Assembly: GCA_021790815.1 (NCBI GenBank)
Contig: JAJYFT010000003.1
Location: forward strand, 1 to 64,000
Direction: 5' to 3'
From: Actinomycetes bacterium
Lineage (GTDB): Bacteria > Actinomycetota > Acidimicrobiia > Acidimicrobiales > JABEUL01
DNA: 64,000 nt
Shown: positions 17,395-26,710 of the stretch, one piece after another
Numbering within the stretch: position 1 is the first letter of the stretch
Layout: the number at the start of each line of letters is the position of its first letter
The notes under the pieces: model-generated
What the model was told of the DNA's origin: nothing
What the model saw: only the letters and a program-made list of their open reading frames with translations
The model's database searches: none
Translations under genes and position numbers: made by a program

Positions 17395-18888
17395 ATGATT
17401 TATACCTGCAATCAAACTTTACAACTACAACGAGCATATGCTAATAACGTGACATTAAAACCGGACCTGAATACATTAGAAGATCTCAAGAACTCTGGTT
17501 GGGCTCCTTTAAGCGTTAAAAAAGAGATTGCAAAGAACGTTGTCATGAGAGTTCGGCAAAAACTTCCTATAATTAAAGGATTCATTGGATACGATGATTC
17601 AGTCCTTCCTCAGCTTACCAACGCACTTATTGCGGGTCATGACATTATTTTCCTGGGTGAACGTGGACAAGGGAAAACAAAGTTAGCCAGAGGACTCGTC
17701 GAACTTCTTGATGAATGGATGCCAATCGTAAAAGGTTCGGAGATCAACGATAGTCCCTACAATCCCGTTTCCAAGTATGCAACACAACTAGTCAATGAGC
17801 TTAAAGAAAAAACTCCAATCGATTGGGTTCATCGATCAAAGAGATTTGGCGAAAAATTGGCAACTCCAGATACATCTGTCTCCGATCTAATAGGTGAGGT
17901 TGACCCTGTTAAGGTTGCTGAAGGACGATACCTATCAGACGAACTTACCCTTCACTTTGGGCTAATTCCGAGAACAAATCGCGGTATTTTTGCCATAAAT
18001 GAAATTCCAGATTTAAGTGAACGCATTCAAGTAAGTCTTTTTAACATCCTTGAAGAGAGAGACCTACAAATTAGAGGATTCAACGTCAGACTTCCGCTCG
18101 ATATTTTCTTGGTAGCATCTGCTAACCCAGAGGACTACACAAATAGAGGTCGAATCGTGACGCCACTTAAAGACCGTTTTGGATCACAGATTAGAACGCA
18201 TTACCCTAAAGACATTGCACTTGAGACCTCAATAATACTGGCTGAATCTAGTCAACCGCTTGTGTCAGAGCCAATCGTAAAGGTCCCTAGCTTCATAACT
18301 GAAATTATCGCTACGATAAGTCAGCTAGCTCGTCTTAGCCCCCATGTAAGTCAGCAAAGTGGTGTGTCTGTGAGAATGTCTATCACAAACTATGAGAATG
18401 TAGTGGCAAACTCTGTAAGAAGGTCACTAGCTAACGACGAGCTAACTGCGGTTCCAAGGATATCTGACCTCCAATCACTTCTTCCATCTACAACTGGCAA
18501 AATTGAAATTGAATCCTTCGATGAAGACGAGAGCGACACTATAATCGAAAAACTCTTAAGAAGTGCTGTGCATAGTGTTTATAAAGCTACTGTGCCGCCT
18601 GAAAACCTGGGATTAATTATCAGCGAATTTGACGGCGGTAAAGTTTTCGTAACATCAAGTGAGCTTTCTTCAAAATCCTACATAACTTCATTAAGTGAAT
18701 TCTCATCACTAAAAGCTCTTTCTGAGACTCTTTGTGACGCTAACCCTGATGATGCCGAAATAGCTAGTGCAGCCGAACTAATTTTAGAAGGTCTTTATCT
18801 CGCAAAGAGACTCAACAGAGACTCTTCAGGTGACGGATCTGTATTTAGAATTCGCGATGTAGCATCTGGCAATTCGAGAAAGCTTTAA
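17395..18888 (+). CDS. MoxR/ChlI-like AAA+ ATPase
   Basis: FLGERGQGKTKLARGL Walker A; GIFAINEIPDLSERIQVSLFNILEERDLQIRGF typical of Mg-chelatase-type/MoxR AAA+. Confidence 0.85.
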   Translation: MIYTCNQTLQLQRAYANNVTLKPDLNTLEDLKNSGWAPLSVKKEIAKNVVMRVRQKLPIIKGFIGYDDSVLPQLTNALIAGHDIIFLGERGQGKTKLARGLVELLDEWMPIVKGSEINDSPYNPVSKYATQLVNELKEKTPIDWVHRSKRFGEKLATPDTSVSDLIGEVDPVKVAEGRYLSDELTLHFGLIPRTNRGIFAINEIPDLSERIQVSLFNILEERDLQIRGFNVRLPLDIFLVASANPEDYTNRGRIVTPLKDRFGSQIRTHYPKDIALETSIILAESSQPLVSEPIVKVPSFITEIIATISQLARLSPHVSQQSGVSVRMSITNYENVVANSVRRSLANDELTAVPRISDLQSLLPSTTGKIEIESFDEDESDTIIEKLLRSAVHSVYKATVPPENLGLIISEFDGGKVFVTSSELSSKSYITSLSEFSSLKALSETLCDANPDDAEIASAAELILEGLYLAKRLNRDSSGDGSVFRIRDVASGNSRKL

Positions 18889-20876
18889 TGGAATTTCAAA
18901 AAAGAATTACGTTTGCTTACAGCACTAGAAATGGTGCCGAGGATGAGTACGACTTGGATGCTGAAACTATACTAGAGGAGATTACCGATGATCTCCTCTT
19001 CCACGGAGATATAATGGCAGCACTTAGAAGACTCCTCCAATCCGGTCTGACTACTAAGGACGGCAAGAGGGTGCTGAGTCTTGAAGAGGCTGTCGAGTCA
19101 ATCAAGAGGAAACGTCTCAAACTAGAACATGCAGTGGATCCTAACAGCATTTTTAAAAACATTGAAGATAAACTTGAAGAAATTCTAAAGGCTGAGAAGA
19201 GTTCAATTGAAATTGACATTCACAATGCAAAGAACATCGACAATAAATTAGGCAGGGGAATTTCTACCGACTCACTCGAGATGGCACTGATGCGACTTGA
19301 CTTGATGCCATACGACTTGCCGTCTCGGATGTCTGAATTAAACAACTACAGATTTAATTCAGATTTAGCTGAGAATGAGTTCATAGAGTTAAGAGAACAT
19401 TTAAGAAAAGATATTCTTGACTCCCACTTAGACAACTTTGGTTCATTCATAGAAAACTCAAATGAAGACACACTCAATAGGATCAAGGAGTGCATAAACA
19501 CTCTAAATACCATGCTAGAACAAAGGGGCAACAATCAAACCCTTAACCCCTCTTTTGAAGAATTTATGAAGTGCTTTGGCGACTTATTCCCGGGTAACCC
19601 AAAAACTTTGGAGGAGCTGATTCAAATGTTGATTACTCAGATGGAAAACATGTCGGCTCTTTTTGATGCAATGACACCTAATGAACGCGATAGATTCCAA
19701 CAACTTAATGATGGACTCTTAAATGACTTGGATTTGAGCTGGCAAGTTTCAAGACTAAACGCAAACCTTCAAGTCTTTCAGGACAAAAATAGACTACTGA
19801 GTGATTATAATTTTCAAGGATCTTCTAGGCTTTCACAGGCAGGTCATTTAATTGCAGACATTGCAAAACTGAAAGACCTAGAGAAGTTACTTGCCGGCGC
19901 AAGAAACCCTGGGGCACTCCTAGAAATTGACTTTAACGAGGTGAGTAGATTAGCAGGGACACAAATATCCAATTCTATTGAAACTTTGAGCAAATTGCCT
20001 TTGAAACTGCAAAACGAAGGTCTCATAGAACGGCGTGGGGACAAGCTATCTTTAACACCGAAAGGGCTCACAAAAATTGGTTCGAAAGCATTAAAAGATT
20101 TGTTTGTGATGCTAGAAAAAGACAGGTTAAATAGTCATTTCTTAAAGAATTTTGGGGTAGGTGGGGAGAAGAATGGCTCTACTCGAAACTATGATTTCGA
20201 CACTCCATTCCATATAAACCTGGGTGAGACTTTAAGGAACTCAATAAAGAGAGGCGTGGGGACTCCAATTGAGATTAACGCAAAGGACTTTGTAGTCGAT
20301 GAGACCGACATGATGTCACATTCGTCGACGGTCGTTTTGGTTGATTTGTCTCTTTCAATGCCAATGAAAGATAACTTTCTGGCAGCAAAAAAAGTGACAT
20401 TGGCACTCTACTCTTTGATATCATCAAAATTCCCCAATGATTTTATAAAAATAGTCGGATTTTCGGAGATTGCTAGAGAGATCCCACCCCACAAACTTCC
20501 AGAAATTACATGGGACTTTGCATATGGAACCAATATGGAACACGCGTTCAGACTTGCAAGAAAGATTTTAGAAAAAAAGTACGGGAATAAACAAATAATA
20601 CTCATTACTGATGGTGAACCGACAGCACATATTGAAGACGGTGGCGAAGTATATTTTAACTATCCACCAACTTCAAAAACCGTAAAGGCAACGCTTTTGG
20701 AAGTAAAACGTCTAACAAAAGCAAATATTAGGATAAACACTTTTATGCTGGACGACTCAGTACATTTGAAAGAATTTATCGAAAGAATGACGCGGTTTAA
20801 TAAAGGAAGAGCATTTTTTACTACGCCTGAAAATCTTGGTAAATATGTGTTAGTTGACTTTTTGAGTCGCCGGTAA
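18888..20876 (+). CDS. VWA-domain protein partner of MoxR/ChlI-like ATPase
   Basis: MIDAS motif VVLVDLSLSMP and IILITDGEPTAHIEDG; overlaps upstream ATPase stop by 1 nt. Confidence 0.85.
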   Translation: MEFQKRITFAYSTRNGAEDEYDLDAETILEEITDDLLFHGDIMAALRRLLQSGLTTKDGKRVLSLEEAVESIKRKRLKLEHAVDPNSIFKNIEDKLEEILKAEKSSIEIDIHNAKNIDNKLGRGISTDSLEMALMRLDLMPYDLPSRMSELNNYRFNSDLAENEFIELREHLRKDILDSHLDNFGSFIENSNEDTLNRIKECINTLNTMLEQRGNNQTLNPSFEEFMKCFGDLFPGNPKTLEELIQMLITQMENMSALFDAMTPNERDRFQQLNDGLLNDLDLSWQVSRLNANLQVFQDKNRLLSDYNFQGSSRLSQAGHLIADIAKLKDLEKLLAGARNPGALLEIDFNEVSRLAGTQISNSIETLSKLPLKLQNEGLIERRGDKLSLTPKGLTKIGSKALKDLFVMLEKDRLNSHFLKNFGVGGEKNGSTRNYDFDTPFHINLGETLRNSIKRGVGTPIEINAKDFVVDETDMMSHSSTVVLVDLSLSMPMKDNFLAAKKVTLALYSLISSKFPNDFIKIVGFSEIAREIPPHKLPEITWDFAYGTNMEHAFRLARKILEKKYGNKQIILITDGEPTAHIEDGGEVYFNYPPTSKTVKATLLEVKRLTKANIRINTFMLDDSVHLKEFIERMTRFNKGRAFFTTPENLGKYVLVDFLSRR

Positions 20877-21025
20877 CACAAAAAACGCATATTTTGGCCA
20901 TATTCTCACTTTAAGTAGTAATATATGTGCACTGTGCGTGAAACCACTTGATATTTTCTTCAATTCGTGTCAAGATAACATTGATGTAATTACAACCGTG
21001 ATATCTTCACGATGGGAGGCAGAAA

Positions 21026-21304
21026 ATGGAAGTTAACGTAGCACTAATGTTCGGAGCCCACGACATGACCTGGCAAAGAAAAGCAAACTGTATGGGAGTT
21101 GATCCTGACCTATTTTTCCCCGAAAGAGGAGCCTCGACGCGCGAAGCAAAAGAGGTTTGTAGGGGTTGCGTTGTCAAGCCAGAATGTTTAGAGTATGCAA
21201 TATCAAGCGGCGAAAAATTCGGGATTTGGGGCGGAATGAGTGAAAGAGAAAGAAGAAGAATTCGACGGGCGAGATCTCTGATAAGAATCTCAGCTTCTGC
21301 CTAA
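21026..21304 (+). CDS. WhiB-family Fe-S transcriptional regulator
   Basis: NCMG...CRGCVVKPECLEYA four-Cys pattern, GIWGGMSERERRRIRR turn motif. Confidence 0.93.
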   Translation: MEVNVALMFGAHDMTWQRKANCMGVDPDLFFPERGASTREAKEVCRGCVVKPECLEYAISSGEKFGIWGGMSERERRRIRRARSLIRISASA

Positions 21305-21492
21305 GTTACTCCTAAAAACTAAAATGTGCCATGCTAACCACAGACTAAGGTAACACTTTTGATAGTTCAGTTTTTATAGCAAAAATTCAAAAATTTAAAG
21401 AATTTCTCTTTTCATGCCGAAAAAGGAAGTATACAACATATTCGCTGCATATACTCCAATTAAGGTAAGTGTAAAAAGACGGGAGAAAATTC

Positions 21493-22605
21493 ATGAACGT
21501 ACCAGAAGTTCCTATTCTTTTAAGATCGGCACGCATAATGATTGTTGACGACAAAGAGGAAAGCGTTCTCCTTCTAGAAAAATTCCTAAGATTGGCTGGC
21601 TATAACAACATATATGGTCAAACTGATCCGAGACAGGCGCTTTTAGACTTGTCCGAGTGGAATCCAGATCTAATGATCCTTGACCTCCACATGCCAACAT
21701 TAGATGGGTTTGCAATTCTTGACATGATTAGAGAAATGCAAGAAGATACGGACTATGTGCCCGTAATAGTAGTAACTGCTGATGCGAATAAAGAAGTAAT
21801 GCGCAAAGCACTTGAAAAAGGTGCAATAGATTATTTAACTAAACCACTAGATAGAGAAGAAGTTCTCCTGCGAGTCAGAAACATTGCGCAATCTAAATTT
21901 CAATATAAGCAGTTGAGGTTAAAGTCAGAGTCACTTGAAAAAAATATTCATGATCGTGAACTTGAACTAGATATTGCTAGAATTGAAATACTTGAACGAC
22001 TTGCCCAAATTGCAGAGTACCGTGATGATGAAAGCAAAGAGCACACAAAAAGAGTTGGGGATATTTCAGCGTTAATTGCAAACGACTGTGGCATGAGCGA
22101 ATCAATGGTGAGGATCATGAGAAAAGCAGCTCCCCTTCATGATTTAGGTAAAGTTGGGATTCCTGAATCAATTCTTCTAAAACCTGGAAAATTGTGCGAT
22201 GACGAGTTTGAGATAGTGAAATCCCATACAACGTTAGGAGCTGAATTCCTATCAGGTAGTGAGCACAGGCTTCTTAATGTCGCTAGAGACATTGCTTTAT
22301 GTCATCATGAACGATTTGATGGAACAGGCTATCCAAATAAACTCTCAGGTCAAAACATTCCACTTGAAGCGAGAATCGCTTCAGTTGCAGATGTATTTGA
22401 CACCCTCACCCACGTTCGACCATATAGGTCTTCTTGGCCTCTGGATCAGGCGATAGCAGAACTTAGAGATAAAGCTGGCACTCAATTCGATCCCGAGCTT
22501 GTTAGGCTTCTAGAACAGGCCGTAAACGCCGGTGAAATCAACGAGTCTGGCCTAAATACAAGTCGCATAAAATTCAGCAATACGTACGCTTTAAGAGGAA
22601 CTTGA
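21493..22605 (+). CDS. Response regulator with HD-GYP domain (putative c-di-GMP phosphodiesterase)
   Basis: Receiver MIVDDKEESVLLLEKFLR...DLMILDLHMPTLDG...YLTKPLD; HD-GYP HDLGKVGIPESILLKPGKL...HHERFDGTGYP. Confidence 0.92.
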   Translation: MNVPEVPILLRSARIMIVDDKEESVLLLEKFLRLAGYNNIYGQTDPRQALLDLSEWNPDLMILDLHMPTLDGFAILDMIREMQEDTDYVPVIVVTADANKEVMRKALEKGAIDYLTKPLDREEVLLRVRNIAQSKFQYKQLRLKSESLEKNIHDRELELDIARIEILERLAQIAEYRDDESKEHTKRVGDISALIANDCGMSESMVRIMRKAAPLHDLGKVGIPESILLKPGKLCDDEFEIVKSHTTLGAEFLSGSEHRLLNVARDIALCHHERFDGTGYPNKLSGQNIPLEARIASVADVFDTLTHVRPYRSSWPLDQAIAELRDKAGTQFDPELVRLLEQAVNAGEINESGLNTSRIKFSNTYALRGT

Positions 22606-22700
22606 TATATTTACAATGAGTTGGGCTCACTTATATCATCCGACTCAAATTGCAACTCATTTGGCTAAATGCTGGGTTCACCTATTTTTAGGTATTTTTA

Positions 22701-23519
22701 CTACTTGATAGCATTCACTCGATTTTCTAAAATATGAAAATCCTCTATACCACATAATTTAAGATCTTTTTTGCTTAAATTCCTAAGTACAAAATTTGGT
22801 ATAAGGCCGACAACCTCACCACGTAGTACTCCACCTCCCATGTCATGTGTCATAGATTTAATTGCATTGAACACCAACACAGGCGTAACGACCCAAGGCA
22901 TAACTAAATTACAAGATATCTGAATAGATTCCCCAACCTCCAAAGCTAGCGCTCTTATTTCGTCCGATCGTATCGAAGACGCTATCTCTTTTGCATCCTC
23001 GAGAACAATTCCATCAAGCCAGACATTATAAGCAACCAAGGTATGCCTTGCGCCCGCACAAATAAATCCTGCTTTTTTATTTACGTGATTTGGCTCATAT
23101 TCAACTTTGGAACCTCCTCTTAACAGACGTCTCAACTCAGGAAGCGACCTTTCAGGACCGTATATCCCAACTGGAACGTTCAAAACATCGCAAGCCCACT
23201 TCGCAAAAGTATCTCGTGCTGAAATAGCTTCCGTTAAGTTGACATCTGAACCATCTTGCAATGGTACAAATGGGACAACATCAACTACACCAAATCTTGG
23301 ATGAACCCCACTATGACTTTCTATATCTAAAAGTGCAACTGCACTAATACTCAGTTGACGAACATCTTGTTCTAAGTTTTCACCTGCTAGGGTAAATACA
23401 CTTCGATTGTGCCACTTGTCAATATGTACGTCTAAAAGACTTTCCTTACAGACTTTCTTAAGTTTTTCGAGAACTTGAGCGTCTTTACCCTCACTCACAT
23501 TTATGACTGCTTCAAGCAC
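22701..23519 (-). CDS. Glutamate formimidoyltransferase-like protein (FtcD N-domain, stand-alone)
   Basis: EAVINVSEGKD, HNRSVFTLAG, HSGVHPRFGVVDVVPFVPL motifs. Confidence 0.85.
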   Translation of the reverse strand: MLEAVINVSEGKDAQVLEKLKKVCKESLLDVHIDKWHNRSVFTLAGENLEQDVRQLSISAVALLDIESHSGVHPRFGVVDVVPFVPLQDGSDVNLTEAISARDTFAKWACDVLNVPVGIYGPERSLPELRRLLRGGSKVEYEPNHVNKKAGFICAGARHTLVAYNVWLDGIVLEDAKEIASSIRSDEIRALALEVGESIQISCNLVMPWVVTPVLVFNAIKSMTHDMGGGVLRGEVVGLIPNFVLRNLSKKDLKLCGIEDFHILENRVNAIK

Positions 23520-23524
23520 TTGTA

Positions 23525-23818
23525 CTATTGAGAATTAATTGATGCAAGTCTTTCCAGCCGTCGAACTCGTAAAATTCTTCGCCTTTCTCTCTCGGAAGAA
23601 CCTCCCCACACCCCATGGTCGATGCGATTATCCAGTGCATATTCAAGGCAGTGTTCCTTCACTACACACTTGCGGCATATCTTTCTTGCGACTTCAACAC
23701 CTGCACCGTCACTTGGGAAAAATATGTCTGGGTCAAGGTCCTTACAAAGACCATCTTTCATCCATACTTCTGCCCCAGCTTCAGACGTGTCGTACTTCTC
23801 TAACTTTTTGCCTAACAT
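23525..23818 (-). CDS. WhiB-family Fe-S transcriptional regulator
   Basis: GLCKDLDPDIFFP...CRKCVVKEHCLEYAL and GVWGGSSERERRRILR. Confidence 0.93.
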   Translation of the reverse strand: MLGKKLEKYDTSEAGAEVWMKDGLCKDLDPDIFFPSDGAGVEVARKICRKCVVKEHCLEYALDNRIDHGVWGGSSERERRRILRVRRLERLASINSQ

Positions 23819-23885
23819 TCACCCTCAATTTAGTCAAGATAATCTTATTACCAGTTTATACCAAAAACTTCTTCATCCGCCGGTT

Positions 23886-25430
23886 TTATTCCCATTCAAT
23901 AGTTCCAGGTGGCTTTGACGTGATATCATACGCTACCCTATTTACCCCATCTACCTCGGATATAACCCTTGATGCTATCTTTTCCAGTAGGTCATAAGGA
24001 AGACGTGCAAAATCAGCGGTCATTGCATCATCGCTGGTAACAGCTCTTAATATTATGGGGTAAGCATACGTTCTCTCATCGCCCATCACTCCAACAGATC
24101 TAACATCGGCTAGCACAGCAAAAGCCTGCCAAAGTTCTCTCTCAAGTCCAGCTCGCCTAATTTCATCCAAAACAATAGCGTCGGCTGCTCTGACTATCCC
24201 GACACGTTCTGGTGTCACTTCCCCTACAATCCGTACAGCTAGCCCTGGTCCTGGAAACGGTTGGCGAAATACGATTTCATCACTAAGCCCAAGTTCACTA
24301 CCAACTATTCTCACTTCGTCTTTAAAAAGCCTGCGAAGTGGCTCCACTAGCTCAAAATTCATATCATCAGGAAGCCCTCCCACGTTGTGGTGGCTTTTTA
24401 TGACTGACGCATTTCCAGGTCCTGATTCAACAACATCTGGATAAAGTGTCCCCTGAACTAAATATTTAACATCTACCTTCTCATTTGCTACTTCTTCAAA
24501 TATACGTATAAAAAGCTCTCCAATTATCTTCCTTTTTTCTTCAGGGTCTCGAACTCCTTTTAATCGAGAGAAAAATCTGTCCTTTGCATTTATATGTATA
24601 AATTCCGTCTTAAAATCGCGTGTAAATGCAGCTTCTACTTCTTCTGCTTCACCTTGACGCATTAGACCAGTATCAACGAACACACACGTTAGATTCGAAC
24701 CAACAGCTCTATTGACTAATGCGGCAGCAACAGCTGAATCAACTCCACCAGACAGTGCGCACAACACTTTCTCCTCCCCAACCTGAGATCTAACTTGATC
24801 GATTGCCGTCTCAATTACTGAGGTCGAAGTCCAATTTCTTGAGCAACCTGCCACCTTAAAAAGAAATGACTTTATGATCTCTTGACCATGGTCAGTATGT
24901 GCAACTTCTGGGTGGAACTGAACCCCGTATAAGAGTTTTTGATCATTTTCAAAAGCAGCTACTGGAGAATGGTCGCTTTGAGCTACAGTTCTAAAATCAG
25001 GTGGCATCGACACTATATGATCTCGATGGCTCATCCAAACATTATCGCCCTCTAGTACTGAACCTAATAGCTTCGAACTGCTACCTAGATGAATCTCAGT
25101 CCTTCCGTACTCTCCTTTTTCGGTTTTTCCTACTACGCCATTTAAGTCTCTTGCTATTAACTGTGCCCCATAACATATTCCTAAAATTGGTATGCCTAGG
25201 TCATACACTTCAGTATCAATATCAACCGAATTAGCTGCATAAACAGATTCTGGACCTCCAGAAAATATGATCGCAGCAGGATTAAAATCCATCAGCTCTT
25301 GTGCACTCATCGGCCTGACAATTTCAGAGTACACATGCGCCTCTCGAACTCTTCGAGCTATCAATTGAGCGTACTGAGCACCGAAATCTACAATTAAGAC
25401 AGGCCTGTTTGGCCAAATAATATTATCCAA
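23886..25430 (-). CDS. guaA: GMP synthase (glutamine-hydrolysing)
   Basis: [36 protein letters not shown]-terminal [13 protein letters not shown]. Confidence 0.97.
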   Translation of the reverse strand: MDNIIWPNRPVLIVDFGAQYAQLIARRVREAHVYSEIVRPMSAQELMDFNPAAIIFSGGPESVYAANSVDIDTEVYDLGIPILGICYGAQLIARDLNGVVGKTEKGEYGRTEIHLGSSSKLLGSVLEGDNVWMSHRDHIVSMPPDFRTVAQSDHSPVAAFENDQKLLYGVQFHPEVAHTDHGQEIIKSFLFKVAGCSRNWTSTSVIETAIDQVRSQVGEEKVLCALSGGVDSAVAAALVNRAVGSNLTCVFVDTGLMRQGEAEEVEAAFTRDFKTEFIHINAKDRFFSRLKGVRDPEEKRKIIGELFIRIFEEVANEKVDVKYLVQGTLYPDVVESGPGNASVIKSHHNVGGLPDDMNFELVEPLRRLFKDEVRIVGSELGLSDEIVFRQPFPGPGLAVRIVGEVTPERVGIVRAADAIVLDEIRRAGLERELWQAFAVLADVRSVGVMGDERTYAYPIILRAVTSDDAMTADFARLPYDLLEKIASRVISEVDGVNRVAYDITSKPPGTIEWE

Positions 25431-26594
25431 CTAGCTGCCCATGCCTACACCTTGCGATCGCTGAAGTGCTTTCCCTTCAGTCTGCAAAGAAGGAGCCACC
25501 ATCACTTCAGCTTTGTGAAACTCTTTAATTGAAGCATAACCACAAGTTGCCATTGACGTCTTCAGTGCACCAAATAAATTCATACGACCATCATTTTCGT
25601 GTGCTGGTCCAAGCAGAATTTCTCTTAGTGTTCCTCGCCTATCTACTTTGACACGAGCTCCACGTGGAAGGGTTGGATGAAAAGTTGCCATTCCCCAGTG
25701 GAAGCCTCTACCGGGAGCCTCATGGGCATGCGCCAATGGAGATCCCAACATAACGGCATCTGCTCCGCAAGCAAATGCTTTAGCAATATCGCCGCCTCTG
25801 CTCATTCCACCGTCAGCAATTACGTGGCAGTAAACACCTGTTTCATCCAAGTGCCTCATTCTGGCACCAGCTGCATCGGCAATAGCTGTAGCCTGTGGGA
25901 CTCCAATTCCTAGGACACCCCGAGTCGTGCAGGCATTTCCTGGCCCGACTCCAACAAGCACACCAACTGCTCCAGTTCTCATAAGGTGTAGTGCAGCGTG
26001 ATAAGAAGCACAACCCCCTACAATTACTGGCAAGTCTAAGTCTCTAATGAATCGTTTCAAATTCAGAGGCTCCACAGATTTAGATACGTGCTCGGCTGAT
26101 ACAACTGTGCCCTGGATTACTAGTAGGTCGAGCTCGCCTTCCATAATGGCAGCTGACAGCTCTTCAGTTCTCTGGGGGGTAACTGAAGCCGCAGACACTA
26201 CTCCCGCATCTTTTATCTGCTTAATCCGTTCAGTTACAAGTTCGGTTTTTACAGGTTCCTGATATATCTGCTGCATTCTTGCCGTAGCTTTTTCAGGCTC
26301 TAATGTCGCTATTTCATCAAGTATTGGCTCTGGATCCTCATACCGCGTCCAAAGACCTTCTAAGTTAAGCACACCCACTCCACCAAGATGACCAATCTCA
26401 ATCGCAATCGCAGGGCTTACAACTCCATCCATCGCTGAAGCCAAAAGAGGCAAGTCGAACTTAAAAGCATCTATTTCAAAGGTTATGTCGACGTCTTCTG
26501 GATCTCTCGTCCGTCTAGACGGCACAATCGCAATGTCATCAAAACCGTAGGCACGCCTACCTGACTTACCAATACCTATTTCGACCTCAGCCAT
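25431..26594 (-). CDS. GuaB3-family IMP dehydrogenase-related protein
   Basis: [76 protein letters not shown]; adjacent to guaA. Start set to M at 26594 of ORF 25431..26609. Confidence 0.88.
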   Translation of the reverse strand: MAEVEIGIGKSGRRAYGFDDIAIVPSRRTRDPEDVDITFEIDAFKFDLPLLASAMDGVVSPAIAIEIGHLGGVGVLNLEGLWTRYEDPEPILDEIATLEPEKATARMQQIYQEPVKTELVTERIKQIKDAGVVSAASVTPQRTEELSAAIMEGELDLLVIQGTVVSAEHVSKSVEPLNLKRFIRDLDLPVIVGGCASYHAALHLMRTGAVGVLVGVGPGNACTTRGVLGIGVPQATAIADAAGARMRHLDETGVYCHVIADGGMSRGGDIAKAFACGADAVMLGSPLAHAHEAPGRGFHWGMATFHPTLPRGARVKVDRRGTLREILLGPAHENDGRMNLFGALKTSMATCGYASIKEFHKAEVMVAPSLQTEGKALQRSQGVGMGS

Positions 26595-26655
26595 AAAACC
26601 TCCTCGCAATCACCCTTGAATCCGCATTCAAAGGAAAAACTTCACTACATAATAG

Positions 26656-26684
26656 GGTACCGCACGAGAGACTCGTGCGGTACC
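26656..26684. repeat. Perfect 13-bp inverted repeat (hairpin) between surface protein and guaB3
   Basis: GGTACCGCACGAG-AGA-CTCGTGCGGTACC; no poly-T on either side. Confidence 0.85.
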
Positions 26685-26710
26685 AATGAAGAGGTAATTA
26701 CTCGTTAAAT

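Noticed and set aside
17395-20876. MoxR/VWA pair as a magnesium or cobalt chelatase
   Set aside because: No large chelatase subunit or tetrapyrrole genes nearby; kept as a generic AAA+/VWA pair.
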